Shown here piece by piece: positions 1 to 11,561 of a DNA stretch of 64,000 nt. Both the position numbers and the translations under genes were made by a program. A model generated the notes under the pieces. The model was given only the letters and a program-made list of their open reading frames with translations, was not told the origin of the DNA and searched no databases. Location of the stretch: the NCBI GenBank assembly GCA_028551475.1, contig CM052355.1, positions 12,636,129 through 12,700,128 of the forward strand, read 5' to 3'. This stretch comes from Casuarina equisetifolia (lineage: Eukaryota > Streptophyta > Magnoliopsida > Fagales > Casuarinaceae). How positions within the stretch are numbered: the stretch's first letter is position 1; every line of letters starts with the position of its first letter.

Positions 1-2345
1 ACAACAACAACATATAGGTGAAATATAATTCCTAAAGTGAGGTTTGGTTCAAAAATTCATCTCAAGATAGAAGAAACAAGTACTTTAGGAAATATGACAA
101 TTCATAGAAGATAGCCATGCATCCAAATGAAGACCTAGTATCCATAATGAAAGATCAATTAAATCAAATGATAAGATGATGAACAATGGCAACATTAGAG
201 GACCATATAAAAAACATCCAAGAAAATATGTTGCATGCTCTACTTGCTTGCCTACCAAAACACAACGGCATTAAACAGATCGTCAAACCAAAAAATCTAA
301 TGGCTGGCACAAGCCAACTTAGTCATAAAGCCTATAACCTTTCTATCACACCACCATTCACAAAATACAAGTATGGAAGCATTTTTACCTTTTCAAATGA
401 CTTGAAAAGGAAGCTTATCTCCTTTATTTTTCATCAGCAATTATACAGTCAATCAATCCTTCTTTGAGCCTTCAATCTAGTTTCCATGAAATTTAGAGGA
501 AAGACCTAATGCTCTCACTATCAAAGAAATAGCATCTTTATTGACTCTTCAAAACTTACATGAAGACCATGGTTAGGCTGCAAGATGAAAGAAACTAGGT
601 ACTAAAATATTTTGAATTATAGTTAGAGAAAGAAAAGATTAGCAAAATATCATACATTAAAAGGCAAATGCTACAACAACAAATCGTCAAACTAACAAAT
701 CTAATGGCTAGCACAAGCCAACTTAGTCATAAAGCCTATAACCCTTCTATCACACCACCATTCACAAAATACAAGTATGGAAGCATTTTTACCTTTTCAG
801 ATGACTTGAAAAGGAATCTTATCTTCTTTATTTTTCATCAGCAATTATACAGTCAATCAATCCTTCTTTGAGCCTTCAATCTAGTTTCCATGAAATTTAG
901 AGGAAAGACCTCCAATGCTCTCACTATCAAAGAAATAGCATCTTTATTGACTCTTCAAAACTTGCATGAAGATCATGGTTAGGCTACAAGATGAAAGAAA
1001 CTAGATACTAAAATATTTTGAATTATAGTTAGACAAATAAAAGATTAGCAAAATATCATACATTAGAAGGCAAATGCTACAACAACATGTCCTATAGGGA
1101 CATTCATTGGCCAAAAAAGATGAAAGTAAAATAACAACAACATATATGTAAAACATGATTTTGAAAATTGGGGTTTGGTTCACAAATTCCTTTCAAGATG
1201 GAAGAGACAAGCATTAATGTTACCTAGGGAGACAAGACAATTCATAAAAAATAACCATGCATTAAAATGAAGACCTAATATCCATAATAAAAAATTAGGT
1301 TAATTGAACTATAAGTTAATGAACAATGCAATGTTGGAGGACCATCTAAACAATGCCCAAGAAGAGGTGTTGCATGCTCTACTCGCTCCCTTACCCAAGG
1401 GCAAAGACACTAAACATATTGTCAAACCATCCAATTCAATGGCCAACACTAGCTAGCTAAGTTATCAAGACTATAAACCCTCTATCACATCACCATTCAC
1501 AAAATACAAATGTCGAAGCATCTCTACCTCTCAATCAATCCCTCTTTCAGCCTTTAATTTAATTTTCATGAAATTTAGAGGAAGGATTTCCAATGCTATC
1601 ACTATCAAAGAAATAACCTTTCTACTGAATCTTCAAAACTTAGTGAAAACCATGGTTAGGCTACAAGATAAAAGAAGCTAATTTCTAAAATATTTTCAAT
1701 TATGGTTAGAGAAATAAAAGACTACTAGGATATTGTACACTAGAAGGAGAATGCTACAATGACATGGTTTGTAAGGACATTCATTGGCCAAAAAAGATGA
1801 AAGCAAAATGAGAGCAACATATATGTAAAATATAATTTCTAAAGATGAGATTTAGTTCACAAATTCATTTCAAGATAGAAGAAGCAAGTTTTAATGTTAC
1901 CCTAGGAAATACGATAATTCATAGAAGATGGCCATTCATTCAAATGAAGACCTAGTATCCATAATTAAAGATCAGTGGAATCAAATGATAAGATGATGAA
2001 CAATGGCAACATCAAAGTACCATCTAAACAACACCCAAGAAAATATGTTGCATGCTTTACTCGCTTGCCTACCAAAATTCAAGGGCATTAAACAGATCAT
2101 CAAACCATCAAATACAATGGCTGGCACCAGTCAGCTTAGTCATAAAGCATGTAACCCTTTCATCACATCACCATTTATTAGATACAAACATGGAAGCACC
2201 TCTGCGTCTCCATAAATTTCTAATGAAGGATCATCTAATGCTCTTAATATCAAACAAATGGCCTCTCTATTGTATTGGGATATTCATTATGTTTCTGGTG
2301 ATGGGCTACATGTTACCATGTGCCTGTCTATGATACTTCTCATAT
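1..2345 (+). repeat. Satellite-like array, block A (monomer ~680-740 bp)
   Basis: Diverged monomers follow one another. Each carries ACAACATATATGTAAAA, then GACCATCTAAACAA, TTGCATGCTCTACT, GTCAAACCATCCAAT, CTATCACTATCAAAGAAAT and TAGAGAAATAAAAG. Monomer heads are visible near 6, 1,133 and 1,813; a shorter derivative starts near 600. Short open frames in it share a peptide (MLHALLA.LPK...SQLSHKAY). It corresponds to 40,150-43,520 in the other copy of the segmental duplication. The array starts before the window edge. Confidence 0.85.
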
Positions 2346-4830
2346 TTATGTCAGGAGGTGTGACCTAGCGTCCAGCCCGCGTCTCGCACCAACAAAGTAT
2401 GGCGGGAACAAAAGTAACAAATTAAACGCTGAGAAAACAGAAGCAACAGATGGAGAGGTATATGCCAAAAGTCGGGACAAAACAAGGAACCCAAAAGTCG
2501 CGACAATGCAAAGAATCCAAGAGTCTTACGATGTTATTAATAAGTGGGTCCCTGACAATGGAGTTGCAAGAGGAAAAGCCTCCGCAAGCAAGAGTCTCTT
2601 GTGGGTCTAGTTTATTGTAGATTGTCCTTTCTCTCATGGGTCCAGTTTTCGCTCTCAAATCAGTGTCAAAAAGGAAAGGCCAGAAATCTGTTTGCGCTCT
2701 CTCTCTATCTGGTTCGTTGCAGATTTTCTGTTTTATTTCTACCAATTGTTAAAATTACTATTTTGAGCAAACTTGTCATTACCATACCAAGTTTGAGGGT
2801 TGTGTAAAAATCATTGATTTGAACAAGATACAATGGAATTCCACCTCGCGCGCTAAGTGTGGTTGCATTGTGTACCATACTATCCGCTTTAGACAAAGCA
2901 AACTATAGAAGTGTGGAATATAGTAGAGATCATAGTAGACACAAGCAATGCTCGTGCAGCCACACAGAGCCTAGCAGCCATCTGGCAATTCCCCAAAAGC
3001 CAACACAACATGCTACTACACCATTGGAGCAATTAAGTGGGCATTCACCACATTCAAGCATGTGGACACTGAGTTGGTACACAAGTCGTATGGAAGCCAA
3101 CATAAAACAGGTAAGTCTCCTAGCCCCGAACAAGAAGTTATGAGCCAAGAAAGTCATCACGTGAAGGATGAAGAAAGTAGAAAGAAGAAAGAAGAAAGTG
3201 AGGAGTAAAGACCGGGCAATTAGTTTTACCTTTATGTAAAGTCTTCATGTAAACTTTCTAGCAATTGCTTGGAAGTGTATAAGCGTGCTAGAATGCCTAT
3301 ATAATGGTGCGGCTTGTCTAGGAAAAAGTAAGCCTCTTGCAAGTCTCATGTCATCACAATTCAATCCAATCAATCACAACATCAAAGCTATGTTTTACTT
3401 TGTGTAGTTGTAGTAAGGCCAATGGCCATGCAATCATGGAATCCTTTCTACTCCTTTTGTTGTCTTTGTTTCACCTTTTGTACTTTATTTTATATTTGTT
3501 TTCCTTGCACCTACATAACTTACTAACTTCCAGTTTATTGTTTTTCAATATTACATCTTTACGTTTCTGCTCACTTAGTCAAATTGAATCATAGAACTCA
3601 CCAAACTCTAATTTTCTTCTCCAATCACCAGCTTCATTGATAAAGATTATTCATACTGGTAGCTTGTTTAAAAACCCTTAGGTCCGGATGTTAGTATCCT
3701 TTCCGGAGTTTCTCATATATCCTCTCCGCATTTATTTGCTAAATATCTCAGAGGATTTGTAGACATTTAAATACTTGCTTCATTGTGTATTTCAAGGGAT
3801 TACGATCTGTGTAAACTTTGGTTGGAAAATTAAAAAGGTAGCCTTGAGCAGTTTGACAAATGAGGTGGGTTAGGCAGAGAGCCTAATCACTTAAATCTGG
3901 TGTGCTTGCCATTTTGCGGCTTGCAATTTTTATATCTACTGTCTTACTGTATGCGGAAATCTTTGTGCATTCTGCACTTTCTGATTTTTGAGATGCTTTG
4001 TGTAAACTTTGTATTGATTCGGCTCTTGCATTATTATTACTGGTTCTACACTAATCTAGCTTCATTGTTCACGGTAGCTTCATTTCACTTGACCTTGAGT
4101 TAACCGTGAGCAGCACATTGAATTTATATTGGACTTTAGAAATTCTATTCAGGAAATATTATACCTATTTTGTTGTATAATTTTGCATATTAGATCTCAC
4201 GTACAATCATATTTTTCATTATCATAATATTGTAGTGTTTGCCCTCAGGTAGAAATTTAGTTAGACTTATATAGTGCATACTCATCATGAAACAAAATTA
4301 CTAGATTATTTAGAAAATATGATTCACTCCCCTCTTAGGTTCCCTCTAGAACCTTACATACTAACTCTCCAAAAACTTACCAGACTGTTCTAATTGCCAC
4401 ATAATTTTGTAGAAGTTGCGTAAGACTCCTTTTGAAACTATTTAATAGACTCTTGAGTCCGACCTCTTTTTTTTTTTCCTTTTCTTTTTGGCTATAAATA
4501 TGTAAGAGTTGGGCGTTATGAATGTAAGAAGAAATCAATAAGTAGTTAACTAAGTTTGCTAAATTCTCTAGCTATTTCAATTCTCAAATTTTTCTCATAA
4601 AATATACAAGTGTTTTTCCATAGGAAGTATTATTTCTCGAAGATTGGATGGAACTTTTGGTAACACCGGTATCGTGTTAGCACAACCCAAGTCTAGTCGT
4701 TTCTTTGTACTATGGACAAGCCTGACGAAGGACAAGCCTTCGCTCGCCTTCGACCGAATAAAAGTCATGGCGCAGTTGTCAAAGATGCTGTTTTCATCTT
4801 GATGGTCTTGGCTGGCCAAGTCATAGATGG
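2346..4830 (+). repeat. Non-coding repeat module, copy A
   Basis: A ~2.5 kb module, found three times here, begins near CAGGAGGTGTGACC and ends after GACGAAGGACAAGCCTTCGCT. It has no long ORF. It contains AAAAGTCGGGACAAAACAAGG, an LTR-like CCTATATAATGGTGC ... CAATCCAATCAATCACAAC passage (about 3,295-3,375) and a T-rich tract near 4,465. It could be a decayed or non-autonomous retroelement, but no primer-binding site or terminal repeats are evident. Confidence 0.65.
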
Positions 4831-6732
4831 GTGGTCCGCGAATTGCTTATCAAGTTAGGCCAGAGCAGACTATGAAAGAAGAAAATCTTAATCTCGTTTT
4901 CCATTCTTCTCTACTTTTCTTCCTTAGAAGAATGTGACCATCCAACATAGCTTCCGTAGGGAAGCAGCTACAAAGAAAACTATTTTGCCGGTGCTATGCA
5001 AACGATTGACTGAAGACAAACATCTAACTAGATGGAGAAGTGAGAAATAAAGTCTAGTTCTCAATTCATACTTTTCTTCTCTAACCGGTGGAGGCTCTGT
5101 CCAAAATTTTCTTGCTTAAAATTGAAGTAATGTTGCACTGAGAATTGAGTATATGTAATTTCTATTTTCAAAATTTTGTATATGCATTTCGTAAATTAAA
5201 AAAGATTAAAGTAAAGAATGATACAATCTCACCAATTCACAGTGAGTTATGGCCTAAATTACGGATGATATCATTGTTTCAACAGCGCAACAGCAACAGA
5301 TAAGCGCGACCTGCATGCTTGAAGTGGGAAAGACCGAATGAACCTAAAGCCACGAGCTAGAAACACTATTTTCAAATAGAATTCCTTACAATGATAAAAT
5401 TATATAAAAAGTTTATAAGACTAAGATATCAAGTTTTTATTTCAATGGAGGCCAATACCTAGGTTTTAATCATAATACAATTCTCTCCTTTTTCCATGGC
5501 CTTGCTTCCTAGTACCACTATATTTTGGACTTCTAAAACGACTAATTTTAACTTTTAAACACTTTAAATCTTATCTAAAAGATATAACAAAACAAAACAT
5601 AAATCTCTTAAAAGCCCAACAACAAAATAAAACTTAGTTAAAACTCAAGCCCGAATTGTCTCTCCATAATCCTTACATTGTAGATCTATCACAAACCGGT
5701 GAGAAGTCGGGCAAAGGAGCTTCACCCACCAGGAACGATGCAACACTGTTCAAGCGAATGGGCCCAATTCAACAACGGCCACATCTATTCCAAAAAGTAA
5801 AAAATTGGTTTTCAAACAGAGATACTCAATAACATGATTAATTGGCTTTAAAAAAGAGTTGTATGACATACACAACGCCAAGTACAACAGATAAGCGCGA
5901 CCTGAATTCTATTTGAAATTAGTGTTTTTTGCTACTCATACTCCTTTCATATTAGGAGCATACCCATAGTCCCTTCCAACCTGAACCAAAGATAGCCGAG
6001 CTACCCTTCGACAGTACAACCTGAAAAGGAGAACAAAAAGGAAAAGCCTCCAAATTCCATTGCGTTTGAATACAGGCACCTTCTCCGTTGATTGCGCTGG
6101 AAGGAAACACAGTCATGGAATTGACTGCAAATGGTGTATACACCCCACAAAGTGTGAGAGATTTCTCAGCACCGTGTGGAAAGATGGGAAAAACCAACCT
6201 ATTCTGTCGATATTATGTTGACTGATTTGGTTTTAAGTCTCCATCGTAATTAAATCCATCTCGTGGCTTATGTCATTCAGTCGGTGGCCTAATCCTCTTA
6301 TAATCACCAAAGCTTTTCAGCTTTCATTTTCATTACCCAAATAATGCTGAAAAGACCGAATGAAAGACCTGCATGATTTAAATCCTACGCAGAAGCAGAC
6401 GTAAGTACCGGGCCAAAGGAAACAAAGACTAAACCTAAAGCCTCTCCCGCTGCGTAGGATTTAAATCCTCGTGTTGGCAAAATTAGCCACGCAAGTACAC
6501 GCTGCACAAACGACACCGTTGCGTTAATGACCCTAATGGTCCAGAATGGCAGTACATGCCCATGAATTTGGCTGGCCGAAAACGAGTCACCCTCGTATTT
6601 TTTGGACTAACAACACATACGGTAGGTGTCATTTTTTGGTGTTTTATATTCTGGACGAATAATAACAAGCCCATGGATTGACTAATTAAGTACAAGTCTG
6701 GCCTCTTTTCTCCGCTCACTCCTTCCAGCCAA
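4831..6732. other. Duplicated flank with an extra ~1 kb
   Basis: Matches 46,011-46,828 except that 5,343-6,364 is present only here. The extra piece is bounded by direct repeats AAAGACCGAATGAA (5,329-5,342 and 6,351-6,364). It holds an 81-codon - strand frame (5,952-6,197) with no family I recognise. Words such as AGATAAGCGCGACCTG recur at about 5,298 and 5,889. Confidence 0.6.
6376..6466. repeat. 16-bp perfect inverted repeat (hairpin)
   Basis: ATTTAAATCCTACGCA at 6,376-6,391 and its reverse complement at 6,451-6,466 are separated by 59 bp. In the duplication partner only the right arm remains, because the left lies at the edge of the ~1 kb missing segment. Confidence 0.6.
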
Positions 6733-7065
6733 ACTCGCCATTCACCAAGGACCTCTCAGAGCCATTTTACAACCATAGCAGAAAGGAGACTTAAATTCGC
6801 TGGAAAATTCCCTCAACCAACATTAACCTCCAGCAAGCATGAAAGCTTCAGCCTCCGGAGGTTTGGAGTCTCTTTTTCCCTTCTCTTGGCACCTCTAGGA
6901 TTTGCCTTCTATCATCCCTAATCGACTCAAGAAGGAAATATCACTCCAAGTATTGAGAGCTTTCGGAGGAAGGTACTTGGAATAGTAAAGACACTTGAAA
7001 AAACGAGAATCCAGGAAGAGCCCCTACTTTGGGACAGATGACGCGAATTGTAAGGAAGCTGTAGA
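6733..7065 (+). pseudogene. Second copy of the decayed GLR C-terminal relic
   Basis: This is the segmental-duplication partner of the relic at 46,829-47,150 and carries the same GLR last-exon landmarks (HESFSLR-like nucleotide stretch, WLTP region). It additionally lacks the piece encoding DECS that the other copy keeps, so 46,829 is the more complete copy. It is not translatable. Confidence 0.75.
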
Positions 7066-7755
7066 TTTATTTACTTCTACATAAACAAACCCGAGAAGCA
7101 CTCCTACTCAAAACGGACACATCAAATGCAAACCCTATTCACCCAGGTGGAACTTCTTGATTACTGCCGACTATTTCGAGCACCTTCACACCTCGCCTGC
7201 CAGGATACAGTAAAATGCAATAGACTTATTGTCAAAGGGTTGGATATTAAGATTTTCTGTGCATTCTGGTCTTGCCACCTGTAAGACGCTATGAACCGCT
7301 GATTAGTGGAGGCCATGGAACAGTACAATATTTTTCGTCATAAGGCATGTATATAAAAGAAACAAATATTCCAATGTAAGTGATTTTCAATGACAAGACA
7401 AAATTAAAAAATGATTCTCTGGCTGCACATCTAGTGCCAATAAGATCCACACGCGTGAGTCCACACATTAACGGACTTGCAAAGATTCCTTAATCAATCT
7501 CAACTGATGCCTATATTAGTTAAATTCGATATGACTAAGAACTCAAAGCACCAAATCTACTGGACAAGCTCAGGTGGATTATGATTCCTGGGGTTAGACA
7601 ACAAATAAATCAAGAGACTCATTCAGTGTCCTCTATGAATCAAAACTAGCCCCAGCAGAGAACTTCAACGAATCAATGGCTTCTAGCTGTGTATTTGAGC
7701 TCCATGCTGACTTTCAGAAATCAGAATGTCTTCTTAGTCCGCGCGCACACCTAAG

Positions 7756-8718
7756 CTACCGGAAGCCTCTGCCTCGTCCGCGTCCACCCCACCCCCTCCC
7801 TCTGCCTCTAGTCCCACTTCTCCCACCATGAGACAAATCTTCCAATGCTCTATTAACCAGCTGATTTTGCAATCCACCAGCTCCGCGACCTTTTTTGGAT
7901 GGCACATTGCTGGCCCCATTCGCAGCATTAGCAGGTCGCTTCCCTCTGCAAACAAAAATCATGAAAAACATAAATATGACCACAAACTTTCCATTTTACG
8001 AGGATGAAAAATCTTCCAGGAAAGTAATACTAGTCCATGAGGAAGTGTGATGGCACTCCAATGTGTCAAATCACCCTTCAACATTGGCACAACGAAAGGT
8101 TAAACAAAAAAGGTACCATCCAACAAAGTGATATTAGGAGATAGTAAAAGCTTGAACCCGTACACTGATAGCAGCAAGCAAAAATATTCAAATATAAAAA
8201 TACAAGAGAAGACTGGAGAGGAAGGAAGAGGATAATAAGGAAGATTTATCCTACCCGGTTGTAGTTGTGGTGGTGGGGACAGAAGGCTTTGTCGCTTCTT
8301 TCCAAGAAAGGTTGATACTTTTATCTCCAACAAACGAAGGTGTTTTTGAATGCAGTGGCTGGATAAAATTGATTATATTAGCTTTCACAGTAAATATAAG
8401 CAAATGATCATACATGTAGAGACCAAAATATTTGTTTATTTTGCACCTTTGTCATTGCTAAAATGTTATTACATGTCCGCAAACCAGTGGTTGTATTCTG
8501 TTTTTGAGTTTTCTGCACAGTATAAGAGAACGATGGTCATAAAAATAGTAAAATAAAAATAATAACTCCGGCAGATATCAGGATCTCCTGAGAACAAACT
8601 CACAATGCTATTCTTTGCTTCATCAGATTTAGCAGCTGCCATAGCTTTGTTGTGCTCAGCCATTCCCTGAGTTAATTTCTTCATGGTAGCTCTAGTTAAC
8701 TGTTCAACATTACTCAAC
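7756..8718 (-). pseudogene. 5'-truncated API5 duplicate carrying only exons 13-15
   Basis: This is a duplicate of the last three API5 exons: 8718-8604 (exon 13), 8358-8255 (exon 14) and 7945-7756 (exon 15). Lengths (115, 104, 190 nt) match the parent exactly, splice sites are preserved and no stop interrupts the frame. Readable differences are few: VEQLTR for VEELTR in exon 13, TTTTTTG for ATTATTG in exon 14, SHGGRSG for SHSGRSG in exon 15. Homology with the parent stops inside intron 12 at about 9,110, so exons 1-12 and the promoter are absent. Without them it can make only a C-terminal fragment (linker, basic motif and RG tail), if it is transcribed at all. The intact frame most simply reflects recent duplication rather than selection. 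Confidence 0.92.
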
Positions 8719-9110
8719 CTACAAAATCAATTCTAACTATCTCATACATAGAAAAATTTGCATGTGTAAAAGTTGACCAAATCTATTATAATAATCATCA
8801 GAAATATAGGAAACGGTCTTCCCACCTTACTCTTTAATCAAATGAGAATCAAGACTGTAGTAGTATAATAAAAGTTCACAAATCTCTGGAAGGCTTAGGT
8901 CCTCCAAGATATTTATTCTTTGTAAATTAATCCTATGACAGACAATTTAGCTCTCTGATTTCTTCACAAAATTTTCAGAATCCTAAATCAGGTAATTGTT
9001 TTAGTGGATAGCTGGAACCTTAAACCCACATTAGGCTGCAACTATATTACAATCTCGAAAAAACACAATAACAAAAAGGCTTCAGTTCAGGATTTTTAGA
9101 TTGCCTCCCA

Positions 9111-10310
9111 GCTCGTGCGACCGCATCTTAGACCCAGTACACACACAACCCAGCCCGCATGAGTGAGATCCAGTCCAAAGTCTGTGAACCGCAACCCGCG
9201 TGTGCAACTCGGTCCAAAAGCGTGACCCGCAATAATGTGACCCGAGACCCACGCTCGCTCCTAAGTGACAAGCGTGCACGATCCGAATTAAGCACCCGCA
9301 ACCCAGTTCGACCCACTCAACAATGCCGTCAACTGAAAGCTCAAATTGGCCACCAAAAACAGCTCAAAATGGGGAAAAATGATGCAATTGAAAGCGATCA
9401 GAAATGAGAACAATTCTATGAAGAAATATCAAATACCCACTGCTCATAAAGGATTAACTTGAAGAAATTAAGGTGTTCTTCGCAGTTTGTGACCTAACTA
9501 CTTAAAGGAGAAATTGAAGCCAGATTAGAAAGTATCTGAAGCCAAAATAATGGGGCTTTTGAATAGAAGAAGTTGATTTATCAATCTGTGAAGTGCCCAC
9601 AATGATTTGCTTTAAGATTGAAGAGATTTTATGAAGATTTGAGTGAGATCCGAGTTTGACCCATTTTTTAGTCCGTGAAGCTCTAATTTAATAACTTAAA
9701 GTTATGGACGAAACGGTGACATTTTGGAGCACAATTTTGAATGGAATTAAGACAAAATGACCAGCTCTACCTTCTTCCTCTCTTAACAACTCAAAATTAA
9801 GAGAGAGAATACGAAAATTAGGAATCCAACAAGAAGAAAAGATGACTTGCTTCAAAGGTGTTAGAATGGTTCTTTGAAGTGAAATGTGAGTTTTTTTTTT
9901 TAATCTACTTAAGTGCATCTTACTCATTGATTATTAGTTGGTTCAAAAATCACAAAGAAAGCAAGCTTCTTTCAAAAACTCATGCTCCTCTCTCAAGCTC
10001 ATTCAAACTCACAAAATTGGTTTTTTCATTTTAGTGATTTTACTTTGAGCTTATTAATGTCCCGACTTTTGGCATACCTCTCCATCCTTGGGTAATGGCT
10101 CTTTAATTCATATCATATTTAAGCTGATTTTATATGAGTAAACAATGCTAGGGTTCATGCGAATTTAAAACTTTTGTTTATATCATTTTATATTAAGTCT
10201 TTAGTATTTATTTAAAGCTTCTAAACTTGAATTCATATCTTATAGAAGCTGAATTCAAAATTTGTACTTAATTATTACTAATTGTTGAAATTCTTAGAGT
10301 GAGAATTTGT
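9111..10310. other. Gene-free stretch with a GC-rich island
   Basis: From 9,111 to about 9,320 composition turns GC-rich with recurring ACCCGCAACCC-like words and CpGs, unlike both flanks. It starts exactly at the duplication breakpoint. The remainder is AT-rich with a 30-bp inverted-repeat arm at 10,058. No gene was recognised; the open frames over the island are short and overlap each other. Confidence 0.6.
10058..10087. repeat. Left arm of a perfect 30-bp inverted repeat
   Basis: TGTCCCGACTTTTGGC... over 30 bp is the exact reverse complement of 11,671-11,700, which lies inside module copy B. The two arms enclose 1.58 kb that includes satellite block B. No second, outer match or target-site duplication was found. 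Confidence 0.8.
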
Positions 10311-11561
10311 ACATTAGAAGGCAAATGCTACAACAACATGTTCTACGAGGATATTCATTGGCCAAAAAAGATGAAAGTAAAATGACAACAACATATATGT
10401 AAAACATGATTTTGAAAATTGGGGTTTAGTTATCAAATTCTTTTCAAGATGGAAGAAACAAGTATTAATGTTACCTTGGGAGATAAGACAATTCATAAAA
10501 AATAATCATGCATTAAAATGAAAACCTAATATTTATAATGAAAAATTAGCTTAATCAGACAAAAAGGTTATGAACAATGCAATGTTCGAGGACCATCTAA
10601 ACAATGCCCAAGTAGAGATGTTGCATGCTTTACTTGCTCCATTACCCAAGGTCAGGGGCACTGAACGTATCGTCAAACCATCCAATCCAACAACCAATAG
10701 CAACCAACTTAGTCATAAAGCCTTTAAGTCCTTTGTCATATTACCATTCACAAAATACAAACGTACAAGCATCTTTGCCTCTCCATCAATCCCTTTCTAA
10801 GTCTTCAATTTAATTTCATGAAATTTAGAGGAAGGATCTCCAATGCTCTCACTATCAAAGAAATAGCCTCTCTATTGATTCTTCAAAACTTGCAAGGAGA
10901 ACATGGTTAAGTTACAAGACGAAAGAAACTAGATGGTAAAATATTTTTAATTGTAGTTAGAGAAATAAAAATTAGCAAAATATTATATATTAGAAAGCAA
11001 ATGTTATAACAACATGTTCTATGGGACATTCATTAGCTAAAAAAGATGAAAGTAAAACGAAAACAACATATATGTAAAATATAATTTCCAAAGGTGAGGT
11101 TTGATTCACAAATTCATTTCAAGATACAAGAAAATGTTACTCTAGGAAAAAAGACAATTCATAAAAAATAGCCATGCATCAAATGATAACCTCATATCCA
11201 TAATGAAAGATCAACTCAATTAGAGGATGAGATGATGAACGACACACCATTGAAGGACCATCTAAACAACATCCAAGCATAGACGTTGTTGCTCTACTCA
11301 TTTCCCTACCTAAAGGGAAGGGCAATAAATAGATCGTCAAACCATCCAATTAACAGCCAACTCAGTCATATAGCATGTAACCCTTTTGTCACGTCACCAT
11401 TCACTAGATACAAACATGGAAGCACCTGTGCATCTCCAAGGAACATCTAATGCTCTCAATATCAAAGAAATAGCCTTTCTATCGTATCGGGATATTCATT
11501 ATGTTTTTGCTGATGAACTACATGTTACCATGTGCCTATCTATGATATTTTTCGTATTTAT
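10311..11561 (+). repeat. Satellite-like array, block B
   Basis: Two diverged monomers of the same family; homology begins abruptly at TACATTAGAAGGCAAATGC (10,311). Monomer heads lie near 10,383 and 11,060. It leads straight into the ~2.4 kb module at 11,562, in the same order as blocks A and C. Confidence 0.8.

Larger units (their letters stand above)
1..9110 (+). repeat. Segmental duplication, truncated copy (partner 40,150-49,189)
   Basis: Order and orientation of satellite, module, GLR relic and API5 exons 13-15 match the partner. The right boundary is sharp: both copies read GATTGCCTCCCA, then diverge at 9,110 (GCTCGTGCGACC) and 49,189 (TAATAAATAATAAAC). The left end runs off the window. 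This copy has about 1 kb (5,343-6,364) that the partner lacks. Confidence 0.9.

Noticed and set aside
5952..6197. 81-codon - strand frame in the extra 1-kb segment
   Set aside because: No family recognised, no splice or promoter context; noted within the region entry only.
6483..6719. 78-codon - strand frame
   Set aside because: The matching frame is not kept in the duplicate at 46,600-46,800 and no domain is recognisable.
7734..7955. Open frame over the API5 tail copy in a second - strand frame
   Set aside because: It is a shadow of the GC-rich RG-repeat codons; the true frame carries the API5 C-terminus.
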